From Cylicocyclus nassatus (taxonomy: Eukaryota > Nematoda > Chromadorea > Rhabditida > Strongylidae), in assembly GCA_958299035.1 (NCBI GenBank), contig CATQJL010000223.1, positions 68,865,006-68,929,005 of the forward strand: DNA of 64,000 nt, in the 5' to 3' direction. The position numbers and the translations under genes are program-made. The notes under the pieces are model-generated. The model was not told where the DNA came from, did no database searches, and worked only from the letters and a program-made list of their open reading frames with translations. Below are positions 11,330 through 22,307 of the stretch, one piece after another (the first letter of the stretch is position 1; the number at the start of each line of letters is the position of its first letter).

Positions 11330-12655
11330 TGGGAGGTGAGCTGGCATTACCACCTTAACTTTTGCCGGCCAGTGGTAGCTGGAACCACCTTCACTTTTTG
11401 GGGGGCTCGGCTCCACACATCGCACCTCTGCTTCTACGCTGGGAAATCTGCCCTCAAAATGGTCCGCAAAGTGCGATTCGCTCGCACAGCCGGCTCCCGA
11501 TATCCTCCCTACGCGTTTCAACCAGGGTCAAGCGTGGGGTGCGGCACGCCACACCTGGGGGGGGGGGGGGTCGTATTGAGGAGTCAAAAGGGGAGGGGAT
11601 CCTAGTTGGGTAATCTGATAATAGTGATAACATGATATTCGTATCCTATCCATAATTAGCATGTCAAATGATCCCTGTAGACAAAGCGTGAGCGAATACT
11701 GAAGATTAAAGATACTAGGCTACCTAAGTGAAATGGTCAAATTCCAACATGGTTAACTTTGTTTTAAAGGTGAATTAGCTATCCGTTTTTGCACTCAAGA
11801 CAAAGCACTACTCCTTTTTTGTCCACCTCAGAAATCCCGCTTCAAAAGACCTCTAAACTGTGGAATTAGAAGCCAACCAAAATCTCATTTTCCCCTTTTT
11901 TCGCTTTTAATGGCTGTGATTTCACCAAATATCACTCAGAGCTAAGAAGACGAATCAGGCTCCAAACAGTCCTATGAAATCGACAAGGTTTAGGCTATCG
12001 ATTCATATAAGTACTGTCCGCTAAAAATGTTTTTTTGATATAGTTAATGGGGTGCGGCACACCCCCTTAAAAGCTGCGGCCGCCGCAGCTTTTAGAGGGT
12101 GTGCCGCACCCCATTATCTATATCAAAAAAACATTTTTAGCGAACCTTATTTACATGAATCGATAGCCTATATCTCCTAGTTTTCATAGGAGCGATTTGA
12201 GCCTGACTCCTTGTCTTAGCTCTGAGTGATATTTGGTGAAATCACAGCCATTAAAAGCGAAAAATGGGGAAAATAAGATTTTGGTTGGCTTCTAAATCCA
12301 CAGTTTGGAAGTCTTTTGAAGCGGGATTTCTGAGGTGGACAAAGAAGGAGTAGTGCTTTGTCTTGAGTGCAAAAACGGATAGCTAATTCACCTTTGAAAC
12401 AAAGTTAACCATGTTGGAATTTGACCATTTCACTTAGGTAGCCTAGTATCTTGAATCTTCAGTATTCGCTCACGCTTTGTCTACAGGGGTTATATGACAT
12501 GCTAATTATGGATATGTTGCCCATTATGTTTGACAGGGCCTAAGTAATGCTATCTCAAGTGTATAGTTCAGGGGGGTCTTATAAGACAGCAATCAGGGGG
12601 GGGTCGTAACCAGCGATCGTGTGCCACACCCCTTGCTTGACCCTGGTTTCACACG
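11330..12655. repeat. Compound fold-back, outer inverted repeat with poly-G/C runs
   Basis: An outer pair (about 11508-11575 and 12590-12652) shares CAGGGTCAAGC.. .GGGGTG.GGCAC and a G-run next to TCG. Inside it lies a tighter palindrome (11635-12522). Poly-C runs occur at 11269-11283 and 11306-11317, and a 14-G run at 11557-11570. The open frames reported here are explained by low complexity and symmetry. The element boundaries are approximate. Confidence 0.65.
11635..12522. repeat. Inner palindrome, about 0.89 kb, GC-rich centre
   Basis: The arms match almost base for base over about 430 bp: ATCCATAATTAGCATGTCA, GACAAAGCGTGAGCGAATAC, TTAGCTATCCGTTTTTGCAC and AAATCTCATTTTCCCC each have inverse partners. 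The centre is GGGGTGCGGCACACCCCC..TTAAAAGCTGCGGC followed immediately by its complement, an almost spacer-free hairpin near 12070-12080. High arm identity indicates a young structure. Confidence 0.85.
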
Positions 12656-12839
12656 TCTTTGCCCTTGGCATCCACCTCCATGGTGTTGTTGGCACTGTGG
12701 CAAAGGTTAGGCTGAGAAAGCACAAATCGCACACTTGCTTCCACGGGGCTTTCAAAAAATGATTTCGTGCATTTCATGCGATTCTGCAGCCGCATTGAGT
12801 TAGACAGGGACGAAAAGGCTTGCAGAAATTTCGACAACC

Positions 12840-14390
12840 AAATTTTGGTGAGATATTGACAATATGTATTCAGTTGTGATTGCCGTATGAAGGCTCGTCA
12901 AGGGCTAGGGTGCTTCTGTTTAAGGAGCCTGGCACCGCACGATAGCGAGCAGGCATTGAACAGTAGCTCTAGTAGCCTACACACCGATTTTCTTCTGCGA
13001 AGGCAGTTTTGAAGATGCTAGGCGTGATAGTTATAGTTCAAGGTCCTAATTATTACAAAAGTAGCCAAAAAAGCTTAGATCTGCCTGCGCTTTGCTTTCT
13101 ATCGCTCTTCGCAGCCGAATGCGATCTTGAGTGCGCCGTATGAAATACCATTATCAGAAGGTGCGCAGTACATTTCAAAGCAACATATAAGGTGATTATG
13201 TATCTTGCTTTCGCCTCGCAAAAGAGAATCAAAAGTAGAGTGCAACTGTGTGTTTTCGAGATCGAGCACTCAATTCTTGCGATGTCAAGAGTTTTTGTCA
13301 GAAAGGTCTGTGCCTAAACTGTAATATCACTACCAAAATATAATATCAAATCTCATATGCTCCACAAGCCAGGAAATTTGAAAGATTAAGCAGGGCTGAG
13401 CTGAGCCTACTCCTTTTTCAATATCAGATGGCTTGCATTTTGCAAGAAACAACTAGTAAACGTGTGTTGTTCACAACTTATTATTACACTATCTACGCTA
13501 TCTCATAAGTTTTATCAATTTTGAATTTTTTACGCATTAAGTAGTATATTTCCCAATTCTAATTGAAGTGCTTTTCATACAACAAGCCAAGCTCTAGAAG
13601 ATGCTAGAAAGAGTTCTCACCAGCTTCACTACATCCCACGATACATTACGCATAAGACGTTTATATATGTCGCTGGTTCGAGAAAACCAGAATTTTCGAG
13701 CTTTTGAAAAAGCGGTGTTGTGTTGGTCTCATATAAGTAAATGTATGCTTCCTAAAAGCTTGAGAAAAATCTCGAAAAATATTGATTTTAACATAAAAAA
13801 CCGTGGTAAGAAAGAGCTGTATTCGATATTTCTCAAAAACTGGTGCTTCTAGAAAGCTGAAAATTCACCTTTGTGTTTTTGAAGACTTAGCTCACACTTA
13901 CTTCTGAGAAGAACACAGCATCGTTTTTTTGGAAGTAGAATTTTGCTCTGAAAATTCTAATTTTTTTGGTTTTTAGCCCAGAAGGAAATAATGTGAAATG
14001 TACATGGGTGAACAAGTGAGAGATCGGGTAAGTTTTCTTTGTACGAGATGTAAACTCTTCTTGAGTTTATGAGCATCCGAAACTTCTTAGATCTTGGATT
14101 TTGACTCTAGGTGTGCTAAAGGTGGTGTGAAAACACAGAGACCATATCATAGATCTTGCTTTGTTCTTGAATTGAATTACCTTATACCCTAAACAGAATT
14201 CAAAAATGTATAACTTATCGCGAGAGAAATACAGAATTGAAAAAAACTTCTAAAGTTGCCTAACACAACATATTTGGTCTCTCCATGACAGAGCATATAA
14301 CCTGTAAGAATTTAGAAGAAAAATCAAGGTACATGCAAGACAAATGCGAACCGCACAGATCAGAGGATAAATGGTTTTTCGTAATTAACC
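12840..14390. other. No recognisable gene, 1.5 kb
   Basis: AT-rich. The phrase CAAGCCAAGCTCTAGAAGATG (13583) recalls the AAGCAAGCTCTACAAGATG word of the mariner-type MITEs, so a decayed copy may lie at about 13550-14200, but no second arm is clear. The open frame at 13601-13852 falls in it and is not supported. Confidence 0.35.
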
Positions 14391-14392
14391 AT

Positions 14393-14712
14393 TATAGTTG
14401 GAACCGAATTTTCTTATCTGAATAATTTATTCGAAATATTCGACTATTCAAATATTCGAGCAGTCATTCAAAAAAAAGTCTATCTATTCGATTATTCGAG
14501 TAGTTGGATATTTGAGAAAGACCATTTAGTCGTTTAATCGAACAGTCGAATGAATTAACAGGCCCTTATTCGTATTTACTCATCGACGGTTCGGAAAAAT
14601 AACTTATTCGAATGTTGAACATTCGAAAAATTATACATCCGAATATTCGAATAAGAAACACCGCTTATTTAAATATTCGATGACCGAATAAAACTTCAGC
14701 TTTTCGAGCACT
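14393..14712. mobile_element. Truncated TTCGAATA-filled element
   Basis: It starts TATAGTTGGAACCGAA, the same terminus as the right end of the complete element at 19093-19693, here in inverse orientation. AATATTCGACTATTCAAATA-type sequence follows. The opposite end is missing and a mariner-type terminus begins just after, so the copy is truncated. Confidence 0.75.
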
Positions 14713-14725
14713 GTGTTCAAATATT

Positions 14726-14870
14726 AGGTTGGCGTTTGATAATTTCTGTTACACTTTTTGTAAAATTCTGAAAATTCCAAAACTCTCTAAAATCTTCAAA
14801 TTTGCTTTATATGAAGGGCGGGCGTACAGAAAATATGACTAACGCCGCAAATGCACAAAGAGCAAGAGAA
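14726..14870. mobile_element. Solo mariner-type terminus
   Basis: TTAGGTTGGCGTTTGATAAT preceded by TA, followed by TTCTGTTACACTTTTTGTAA, is a typical mariner end. No second inverted end or transposase was found before the next MITE at 14878. Probably a truncated element. Confidence 0.5.
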
Positions 14871-14877
14871 TTTACTA

Positions 14878-15826
14878 TTAGGTTGTGTAATAAGTTCGTT
14901 CGCATTTTTTGTTTCAATTTTTTCTCAGTACTTTACAAAACATTTGGCATAGTGTTAGTATGCATTCGGAAGCTCTAAGTCTACTCTACCAAAATACTAT
15001 CATTATATTCCCAGTTTTTAGAAAGTTGAATAAAAAAATCGACTACAAACCGAAAAATCTGAAATGGCGAAAATCCCATTTTCGACAACTATGTTATGCC
15101 GCACCTTGAATGGGTTTGAGCGCTTAAAAAGCAGCTCAAAAATTTTGCGACATGTATAAATAGAATACTATAGCTCCCGCAAATTACCTGCAGTGCTAAA
15201 ACCTTTCGAAAACAGTTCATATTGTAAGCTCAAAAATGGTATGTTTTTATGTCTTTTTGGTGTCAACGTTAAGCATCTAAAGGCACCTCCGAAGAAAGGT
15301 GGTAGCCGAATAATCCAGGAATTGGCAGACATGTGGTCTATGATCGCTAAATCATCGAATAAATGGCTTATATAGTCAAAAATTCAGAATTCGAGGGACA
15401 CATAGCCCACGGACGCAAGACAACCAACACCGCTGCGGCAAAGCCTTGCTACGCCGAGTTTTGCAAAAATTGCATTATATGGTCGGTGAAAGGAAATGGG
15501 CAATCGTAAATAGTATCAGTAAATGCATAAATTGTTAGTCAGTTGTTTTTCTTCGTTGTCAAGCTTTTTGAATAAATTTCAATAGTGAATAACGGGAAAA
15601 CTAAGGAAGAAAAAAGATGTCGAAAATGGGATTTTTGCCACTTCAGATTTTTCGGTTTGTAGTCGAATTTTTATCCAAATTTTCAAAAGCTGAGAATTTA
15701 ATGATAGAATTTTGGTAGAGCAAACTTAGAGCTTCCGAACGCATACTAACACTATGTCAAATGATTTGCAAAATGTTGAGAAAAAATCAAAACAAAAAAT
15801 GCGAACGAACTTATTACACAACCTAA
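14878..15826. mobile_element. Mariner-type palindromic MITE, 949 bp
   Basis: The ends are TTAGGTTGTGTAATAAGTTC and the exact complement, flanked by TA (14876-14877, 15827-15828). The arms share GTTAGTATGCATTCGGAAGC, TAGAATTTTGGTAGAG and GCGAAAATCCCATTTTCGAC with their inverse partners. The spacer (about 15110-15590) is not symmetrical. It contains a 60-aa frame with no recognised motif and may be a remnant of captured sequence. Confidence 0.87.
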
Positions 15827-15828
15827 TA

Positions 15829-16740
15829 CAATTTTGTAAGCACACTCAAAAATGTCATTTATTCTTTGATCTTTTTTCTCTGCGTCTAATTGTTTTTCCT
15901 CTCCCATAATTTTTTCCATAACACATTTTCACACTTTCCCTTTAATGACAGCACTTCGACGCTCGGCAAAAACTTCCTTTTTCCAACTATCATCGGGGTT
16001 TGATACTGAGAGATTGGAGATGATTTTTGTAATTTTTGAAAATGATCTTCATGCTCTTGACATGGCGCACCATTAGCGCATGTAAACGTGTGCGGACATA
16101 ATCGCGCCCCCTACACCGCTAAAAACTATGGACCCTGCTCTGCCCGATTAACACATCGCCCGGTCTCTCCCTGATAACTTAGAAGAATGCCAGCCCATTG
16201 ATGAAAATGTCCATAAAACGTGTTTCCACCTATTAGGTGGCTGTTTTGCGCACGAACCACCGATCTGGCAGAAGACCTTTGCACCTCGTCAACACTCCAT
16301 GGTCATGAAATTTTTCGAAAGCTTTCTAGACTTCTAATAACTTAAAATAAAAATGTAACTGAAATTATTCGCAAACCTACTATAGTCCCGGTTCATCGAT
16401 TTCAAATGAATGATCAAAAGATAGAATGACCAGTATAATTCTATCTTTTCCAAGGCAACTGCAAGTTATTCAAGAGCATAGTAATTACAAGTCTTGTGCG
16501 TAGTTTTTTGAAGCGGTAGACCCTCCTCTAGAGATTGCGTTGCAGAAAAGTGAGATGTCAAGCACGCACATAACTCCAGGTTTAGGCCTTGGTAAAGAAG
16601 CAAATACCACCATTAGGCGCCGCCTTCGACCACTTGTTCTCCACAATTGCATAAGCATGTCCTTAGCGGTACTATTGGCAGCATTTGTTCCTTCGCCTTG
16701 GAGTCCCTACTTCTCTTCATTCGCGGCCCGCATAGAAAAA
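15829..16740. other. No recognisable gene
   Basis: No repeat partner or motif. An open frame at 16540-16854 (104 aa) runs into the dispersed repeat that starts near 16745 and has no recognisable domain. Confidence 0.35.
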
Positions 16741-16744
16741 TACC

Positions 16745-16960
16745 CAGAAGATACCAACGCGGCACAAGGGTCGAGGCAGACGCAAAGACTTAAGCCGCTG
16801 AACTTATGGCGGCAGCCTTCTTGTCAAGAGCCACTTCTTACAAGGGAAGGATAAGTGGTGATCGTGGCCTTTTGAAATCCGTTATACATCTGAAAGCTCG
16901 TCTTAGAACGCTGATTTCGAAACTGTGCTCGATATCCGCCTGCGAAACCATTGAGAAAAT
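16745..16960. repeat. Dispersed repeat carrying the empty Harbinger site
   Basis: This is the inverse-orientation paralogue of 21130-21233 plus 22311-22395 (shared words: AGGCAGACGCAAAGAC, CACAAGGGT, AACGCTGATTTCGAAACTGTG). At 16838-16840 it has a single TTA (TAA on the minus strand), exactly where the other copy holds two extra elements. Related CTGATTTC..ATCTGC repeats occur at 17105, 18935 and 20550. No coding sense recognised. Confidence 0.8.
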
Positions 16961-17174
16961 TATTCTTTGAATAAGATGAGCCTTACAACAGTTATGAACT
17001 CATGAACATGAAATATTCAATTTTTACACTCGTCTGGTTATAAATGCATAACGGGAAAAGGATGCTTGGCGGCCGCGGTTTTTCAATATGTGACATGTGC
17101 CATGACATTCTTAAAATGCTGATTTTTGAACTGTGTGCGTTATCTGCTAAACGAATCTTCAGAAAGACCGTATC

Positions 17175-18008
17175 CAGAGCCCGGCACGCGTTGGTTTGGA
17201 GCATTTTTGGAAACGAAGTTTCCCATGACTTCGCGAAAACTCACGAAGTCCTTCTTGACGTAAAAATCAGTAAAGGAACCCTTATTCAATCAAAAAGCGA
17301 AAAAAACGCACTTTGAGGTACTCAATATAGCAAAAAAAAACAAAAAGAAAACATTTCGAGTTGGTTAAAGGCTCTGTCATTGGGTAGGGTACCATTTTAG
17401 TGCTCAGAATGTTGAAAACCTCCCTGGCCTCAACAATCTGGCGATGCATTTTTCGCCATAGTTCAAAAGACACCGCGTGTGATTGGAGCGCAATATTTAT
17501 CAATACATAGATTTACACTACTTTTGGCTCAAAAAAGAGGAGACGCAATAGTTTGATCGCTCTCTTCACTATATGATAGATTTTTGACCGTTCTAATCGT
17601 TCAAGTCAGAAAGAGCCAAAACTTATGTGAACTCTCCAATATTTATGCTCCGAACCAACCCAGATGGTTTGGTGTTGGTTTAGAAACCAACAAATTCGGG
17701 AACGGATATTAGGACACATAAGTTTTGGGAATTTTTTAAATAACATAGATTGGAGTAATATTGTATACACATAGCCCACATTCGGAGCCATATGATTGTT
17801 TGTGCGCTGTAAACAAGCCGTTTGTTTGTTTGAGTCTTGGTTTGAAAATCGCGCGTTTGCGAAAGAACACGTTCAACTCGTATACCCTGACATGTTCGTC
17901 GTTTTTTTATCGGCGCTTCCCCCCGCACCTTATAAAAACGATATCCCCGTTGCTTCTAACTTCAAAAACGAAGTCCAGTTTGACCCAAACCATCTGTGCC
18001 GGGCCCTG
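17175..18008. mobile_element. hAT element, non-autonomous, copy 2 (834 bp)
   Basis: The termini are CAGAGCCCGGCAC and its partner GTGCCGGGCCCTG, flanked by a perfect 8-bp target duplication ACCGTATC (17167-17174, 18009-18016). Subterminal AACGAAGTTTCCC and AACGAAGTCCAGTTTG match sister copies at 40446 and 45525, and TGTAAACAAGCC.TTTGTTTG is shared with 40446. There is no transposase domain. Several open frames of 60-90 aa inside it are unsupported. Confidence 0.9.
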
Positions 18009-18155
18009 ACCGTATCTCCTCGAATCGAATGTGCCTGCAAAGAGTACGAGTCGCTATAGTAAATTTCAACTCAGTTTAGGCGGAAATTGGACTGGCGGGA
18101 GTCCGCTTCGCAATGATTCGCGCCGTTTTGCAGTCTGCGTATCTTTATTCTAATA

Positions 18156-18831
18156 CAGGGTGTCCGTAAAGTATGTATACACTGTTTGATCGTTAACATC
18201 TCTTTTACCAAGAAGTCTTTTGCCTTGCTTCAGGTCCATTTTGTAGAGCTGGCTTCAACTTAGATTTAAAGTATGGAGCGAATCACCCACCTCTCTTCAT
18301 TACTGTAGGATTACGGTAGAAACTTGAAACATATGGTGTCAATGTGAAAAAAGCTGCCGTTTCAAAAAATTTCAAAAATTGTAAAACTTGTGTAAAAGGG
18401 TTTTTGTGGACGCTGAGTTCAATACTCAGCTATTCACAAGATTGCGAAGCTTTCTAAACGGTGCAATCGCACTTTTTAGGAACATTGAAAAATGGCCGCT
18501 ACCTCTTACCTGGCATAACTCTTCAATGAAGCATCATAATAAGTTGCGAACTTCACAACTGAAATCAGCAACTCCAATTAGCCTAGTATAAAAGTTTTCA
18601 AACTGTTTTGTTTCCTTTCTGTGGCAAAATATGGCCTTTCATGGCTCAAAATCCTCTTTGAAGTTTTCACCGTAATCCTACAGTAATGAAGAGAGATGGG
18701 TGACTCGCTCCATACTTAAAATCTAAGATGAAGCCAGCTCTACAAAATGGTACCTGAAGCAAGGCCAAAAACTTCTTGGGAAAAGAGATATTAACGATCA
18801 AACAGTGTATACATACTTTACGGACACCCTG
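18156..18831. mobile_element. CAGGGTGTCC palindromic MITE, 676 bp
   Basis: The ends are CAGGGTGTCCGTAAAGTATG and its complement, with TA on both sides (18154-18155, 18832-18833). Each arm contains CACTGTTTGATCGTTAA and ATTACTGTAGGATTACGGT or its inverse. CAGGGTGTCC termini with TA duplication fit Tc1/mariner-type MITEs. A second member with the same internal words lies at 19805-20475. Confidence 0.9.
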
Positions 18832-18886
18832 TATATCTTACTGAGCCCGTGGCGGTGCAGAGGCGCTGCTCCACTTACAAGGATAT

Positions 18887-19010
18887 TTGGTCGAATTGGC
18901 TTTTCTACATAAAATATATACATTCTTATAGACCATAAAGCGGTGATTTCAAATCTGGTTCTGATATCTGCAAAGCGCTTCTAGGAGGGGAGTTATGGAA
19001 AGTTTTTAAA
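18887..19010. repeat. Dispersed TTGGTCGAA repeat fragment
   Basis: It resembles the left arm of the fold-back at 20494-20963: TTGGTCGAA.TGG, TTTCTA, CTTATAGA, GTGATTTCAAATCTG and TATCTGCAAAGCGCTTCT. It is a single arm without a partner. Confidence 0.55.
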
Positions 19011-19092
19011 CCAAAAATTCGAACGCACGGGTACATAAAACCGTTCAGGACTATAATCTGTGAATGCCAATGGGGCCGTGGTTACTGCCAGG

Positions 19093-19693
19093 TATAGTTG
19101 TAACGGACAGAAACTTTTGCCGAATGAACGAATATGAATAATCAATTTTCGAAAATTTTTCGAACGAATGAATATCGAATGATTAGTTTTCGAAAATTTT
19201 TCGAATGAATATCGAATATTTGATTTTTGAAAATTTTTCGAATGAACGAATATTATTCGACTTTTAATTTTCATTCTATTCGAATTTGAATATTCGAATA
19301 TTGGCACATTCCAAAATTCGAATGAACGAATACTTGAATAACCGAACTTGATCGAATATTCGACTAATTTCGAATATATGTTCGAATAATATTCGAATAT
19401 TTGAATGCAATATTCGAATATTCGAATATTCGAATAACCATCTTTCAAAACTACTCGAATGAACGAATATTCGAATAACCGTTTTTTAAAACTCCTCGAA
19501 TGAACGAATATTCGAATAAGTCATTTTTCGAAATCGTCGAATGAACGAATTATTCGAATGAAGACCTTTATCATATTCGACTATTCGAACAATCGAATAA
19601 ATGGACTTTCTCGAATATTCGGCTATTCGAATATTCGAATAGTCGAATATTTCGAATAAATTATTCAAACACGAATATTCGGTTCCAACTATA
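19093..19693. mobile_element. Element filled with TTCGAATA repeats, 8-bp target duplication
   Basis: The termini TATAGTTGTAAC and GTTCCAACTATA form an 11-of-12 inverted repeat. The 8 bases CTGCCAGG occur immediately outside both ends (19085-19092, 19694-19701). The interior is almost wholly variants of TTCGAATA and GAATGAACGAATATTCG, a self-complementary repeat. The 8-bp duplication suggests hAT-like transposition. A 151-aa minus-strand frame across it is repeat-encoded (IFEYSNI..) and not a gene. Confidence 0.82.
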
Positions 19694-19804
19694 CTGCCAG
19701 GGCGCTTCATGCAATTGATATGTTCGTCCTAGTAAACTCATGCTAGCCCTTTCAAGCTCAAGAAAGGCCTCAAAACCTGGTTTTACCTTAGCCATACTCT
19801 TATA

Positions 19805-20475
19805 CAGGGTGTCCCAAAAAATGTGAACACTGTTTGATCGTTGATAACTCCGTTGCTTCCATGTCTTTCGCCGAGCTTAAGGCACTATTCTGTAGAGCGA
19901 GGATCAACTTAGATTTGTAGTACGGAGCGAACCACCGATCCTGTACATTACTGTAGGATTAGGGCATGAACTTCTAGCATGTGGATCTATTGTGAAATAT
20001 GCCATTTGACAAAATTTTTTTCAAAAAATCTGAAAAGTCGTGTACTAAGGTTTTCGCGCACGCTGATTCCATTACACAACTTTTTACGAGTGTTTTTAGC
20101 TTTTTTGACGGTGTAGTCACATTTCTGACAAATGCTGAAAATTCATTATTACGGTTTAGCTGGGATAATCTTGGAAAGAAGCATCACAGTAAAGTGGAAA
20201 TTTTATATTCGAACTCAGCGGCTTCCATTACCGTAGTGTAGAAGTTTTTCGCTTGTTTGTTTTGTTCCGAGGAGAATATGGCCTCCAATAGCCTAAAAAT
20301 CTTGTCGGAAATCCCACTGTAGCCCTTCAGTAATGAAAAGATCGACGATTTGTTCCTTACTGTAGATCTAAGTTAGACCTCGCTTTATAGAATGGTGCCT
20401 CAAGCTCGGCGAAAGACATGAAAGCAAGGGAGCTATCAACAATCAAACAGTGTTCACATTTTTTGGGACACCCTG
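19805..20475. mobile_element. CAGGGTGTCC palindromic MITE, 671 bp
   Basis: The ends are CAGGGTGTCCCAAAAAATGT and its complement, flanked by TA (19803-19804, 20476-20477). It shares CACTGTTTGATCGTT, CAACTTAGATTT and TTACTGTAGGATTA with the 18156 element. The subterminal bases differ (CCCAAAA versus CCGTAAAG), so they are subfamilies of one group. Confidence 0.9.
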
Positions 20476-20493
20476 TATTTTTACTTCAAAAAA

Positions 20494-20963
20494 TGGTACT
20501 TGGTCGAAGTGGAGTTTCTATATGAATTGTAAACTGTCTTATAGAGCATGGAACGCTGATTCCATATCTGTTTCCATTATCTGCAAAACGCTTCTGGGAA
20601 CGAATATATGGAAATGAAATTTTTTGAATCGAAAATTGGAGGATTTGGTTGGAGTAAAAACAGGCGTTAAGGTCTTTCCGACGCATGAAAGAAGTAATGA
20701 CTGACATCAGTTAGACTGTAGGTAGTAAATAGATAAAGCGCCAGCCAAAGCAGTAATTATGGCCCCATTTGAGCTCATAGGCTACTGCAATGAATGATTT
20801 CATTGTGGCCATAAATTCAATTTTTCGCTCTAAAAACTCTCACAACTCCCTTCCCAAAAACCGCATTGCAGATAGCAAAAGCAAATTTAAAATCAGCGTT
20901 CTATGCTCTATAGGACTGTATACATTCCATACAGAAACGCCACTTCGACCAAGTATTCATCTC
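20494..20963. repeat. TTGGTCGAAGTGG fold-back repeat
   Basis: The left arm ACTTGGTCGAAGTGGAGTTT.. and right arm ..AACGCCACTTCGACCAAGT are inverted copies about 190 bp long with an unrelated centre. Words such as AACGCTGATTCCATATCTG recur, diverged, at 16905, 17105, 18935 and 21145. This is a dispersed family of unknown type. Confidence 0.7.
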
Positions 20964-21017
20964 TTGTTAGATTGTTGCGCCTATTCCGGGTTGAAAAAGA
21001 CTGTAGGTGCTAAAGGT

Positions 21018-21085
21018 GTCGAATGGTCTAGCGGTTGACGCTGTGGATAATCGCACAACGAATGCCGGTTTGAACTCTATCAGTC
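21018..21085 (+). other. Weak tRNA-like segment
   Basis: TGGTCTAGCGGTTGACGC fits an A box and D arm, and GGTTTGAACTC partly fits a B box. Acceptor and anticodon stems are not convincing. It may be a tRNA-derived repeat fragment. Confidence 0.25.
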
Positions 21086-21236
21086 TAAACAGTTTTATGT
21101 TCACTAGCGCTGCTTTTTCACAAAAAAGCGTTTCGCAGATATCGAACACAGTTTCGAGATCAGCGTTCTAAGACCAGCATTCAGATGTATAACAAATTTC
21201 AAAAGGCCACGATTACCACTTAGCCTTCCCTTGTAA

Positions 21237-22074
21237 GGGTGCCTTCATACCGCGCCGGCAGCCGCTGCTGGCAGCCCGTAGCAGCCCATAGCAGCCGCCA
21301 GCAGCCGCCAGCAGCCCGTAGCAGCCGCCGGCAGCCGCCAGCAGCCCGTAGCCGCCGCTGGCCGCTTTTGTTATAGAAGCGCAGAATTATCAGAAAACTA
21401 CTGAGTGCTCCTGCCCATTCTTCTGTTCCCGCCCAGTGGGTAGTTCTATCTCACCAATCATATTCGTGTCCATTTTATTAGAATGTCTCCCCATGGTCAT
21501 CCTATTTAGTTCCCAAGAGTTTCTTTCCGGTGTGATTCCCTCTGAATTTGGATGCGTCCAGTTCCTGCTGGTGTGCAATTTGTTTACTTTTTGAGTTAGC
21601 TCTTGCTTCAGTCGTCTTGTTGACTATCGGTGCATATCTGAATTGCATGCTACTATTTTGCAAGTTCGCCGAATCGATTCGCAAACTGGTTAGTGGGTTC
21701 TTCCAACTTTGACAATGGCTCGCATTCGTTTTGGACAAGAAGATTGCAAAAGTGAAATTTGAGCACCGGTAGATGCAGTGTGCGGCAGCAGAACAATGAA
21801 CACAAATGTAATATGTAAGATCGAACTACATACTGGCGGCAACAGAAGAAAAAGCGTGGAAGATGAAAAGCGTAGGCAGGAGCACTCAAAGTAAGATTCT
21901 GATGATTCTAGTGTTTTTGCGCCTCTATAACCAACGCGGTCAGTGGCGGCTACGGGCTGCTACAAGCGGCTGGCGGCTACTGGCGGCTGCTGCGGGCTGC
22001 TACGGGCTGCTGTCGGCTGCTACGGACTGATACGGGCAGCTAGCGGCGGCTGCCGGCGCGGTATGAAGGCACCC
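21237..22074. mobile_element. PIF/Harbinger-like element, 838 bp
   Basis: A perfect 29-bp terminal inverted repeat begins GGGTGCCTTCATACCGCGCC, flanked by TAA at 21234-21236 and 22075-22077. Each end carries an array of GCAGCCCGTAGCAGCC-like subterminal repeats for about 120 bp, and inverted similarity continues to TATAGAAGCGCAGAATTATC. The middle (about 21400-21890) is non-repetitive with minus-strand frames of 60-80 aa in different phases. I do not recognise a transposase or Myb/MADF domain. TAA duplication with GG-starting ends fits PIF/Harbinger. Confidence 0.87.
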
Positions 22075-22077
22075 TAA

Positions 22078-22307
22078 GGCCTCGGGCATACCTCACGCGA
22101 TTTCAGTCGCCACGCGATTTGGCAATGCTCCAAATGTTCATAACTCATCCTACGGGGTTTCTGAATGTACGGAAGATGGGGCATTTTATCAACCTACGAA
22201 AGTTATACATGCTGTGCATTTGGGGTCTACCAGTATTGAACTTGAAGACATCTGGCAAATTGCCAGATCGCGTGGCGACTAAAATCGCTTGAGGTATGTC
22301 CCTTGCC
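22078..22307. mobile_element. Harbinger-like palindromic MITE, 230 bp
   Basis: The ends GGCCTCGGGCATACCTCACG and (complement) GGCAAGGGACATACCTCAAG continue into CGATTT.AGTCGCCACGCGAT, giving a TIR of nearly 50 bp. TAA flanks both ends (22075-22077, 22308-22310). It directly abuts the previous element, sharing one TAA. The uninterrupted paralogue has a single TAA here. Confidence 0.87.

Noticed and set aside
11222..11613. Several Gly/Arg-rich frames of 80-99 codons
   Set aside because: They are driven by poly-G/poly-C runs and the inverted repeat.
14726..14870. Autonomous mariner transposase between the solo terminus and the next MITE
   Set aside because: Only about 145 bp are available and no transposase motif is present.
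19093..19448. 151-codon minus-strand open frame
   Set aside because: It translates the TTCGAATA simple repeat (IFEYSNI-like) inside a transposable element; the repeat lacks stops in that phase.
21018..21085. Possible functional tRNA
   Set aside because: Box-like words are present but the acceptor and anticodon stems do not pair.
21240..22050. GC-rich repeated GCAGCC arrays as a CpG-island promoter or protein repeat
   Set aside because: The arrays are symmetrical subterminal repeats bounded by a perfect TIR and TAA duplications, so they belong to the transposon.
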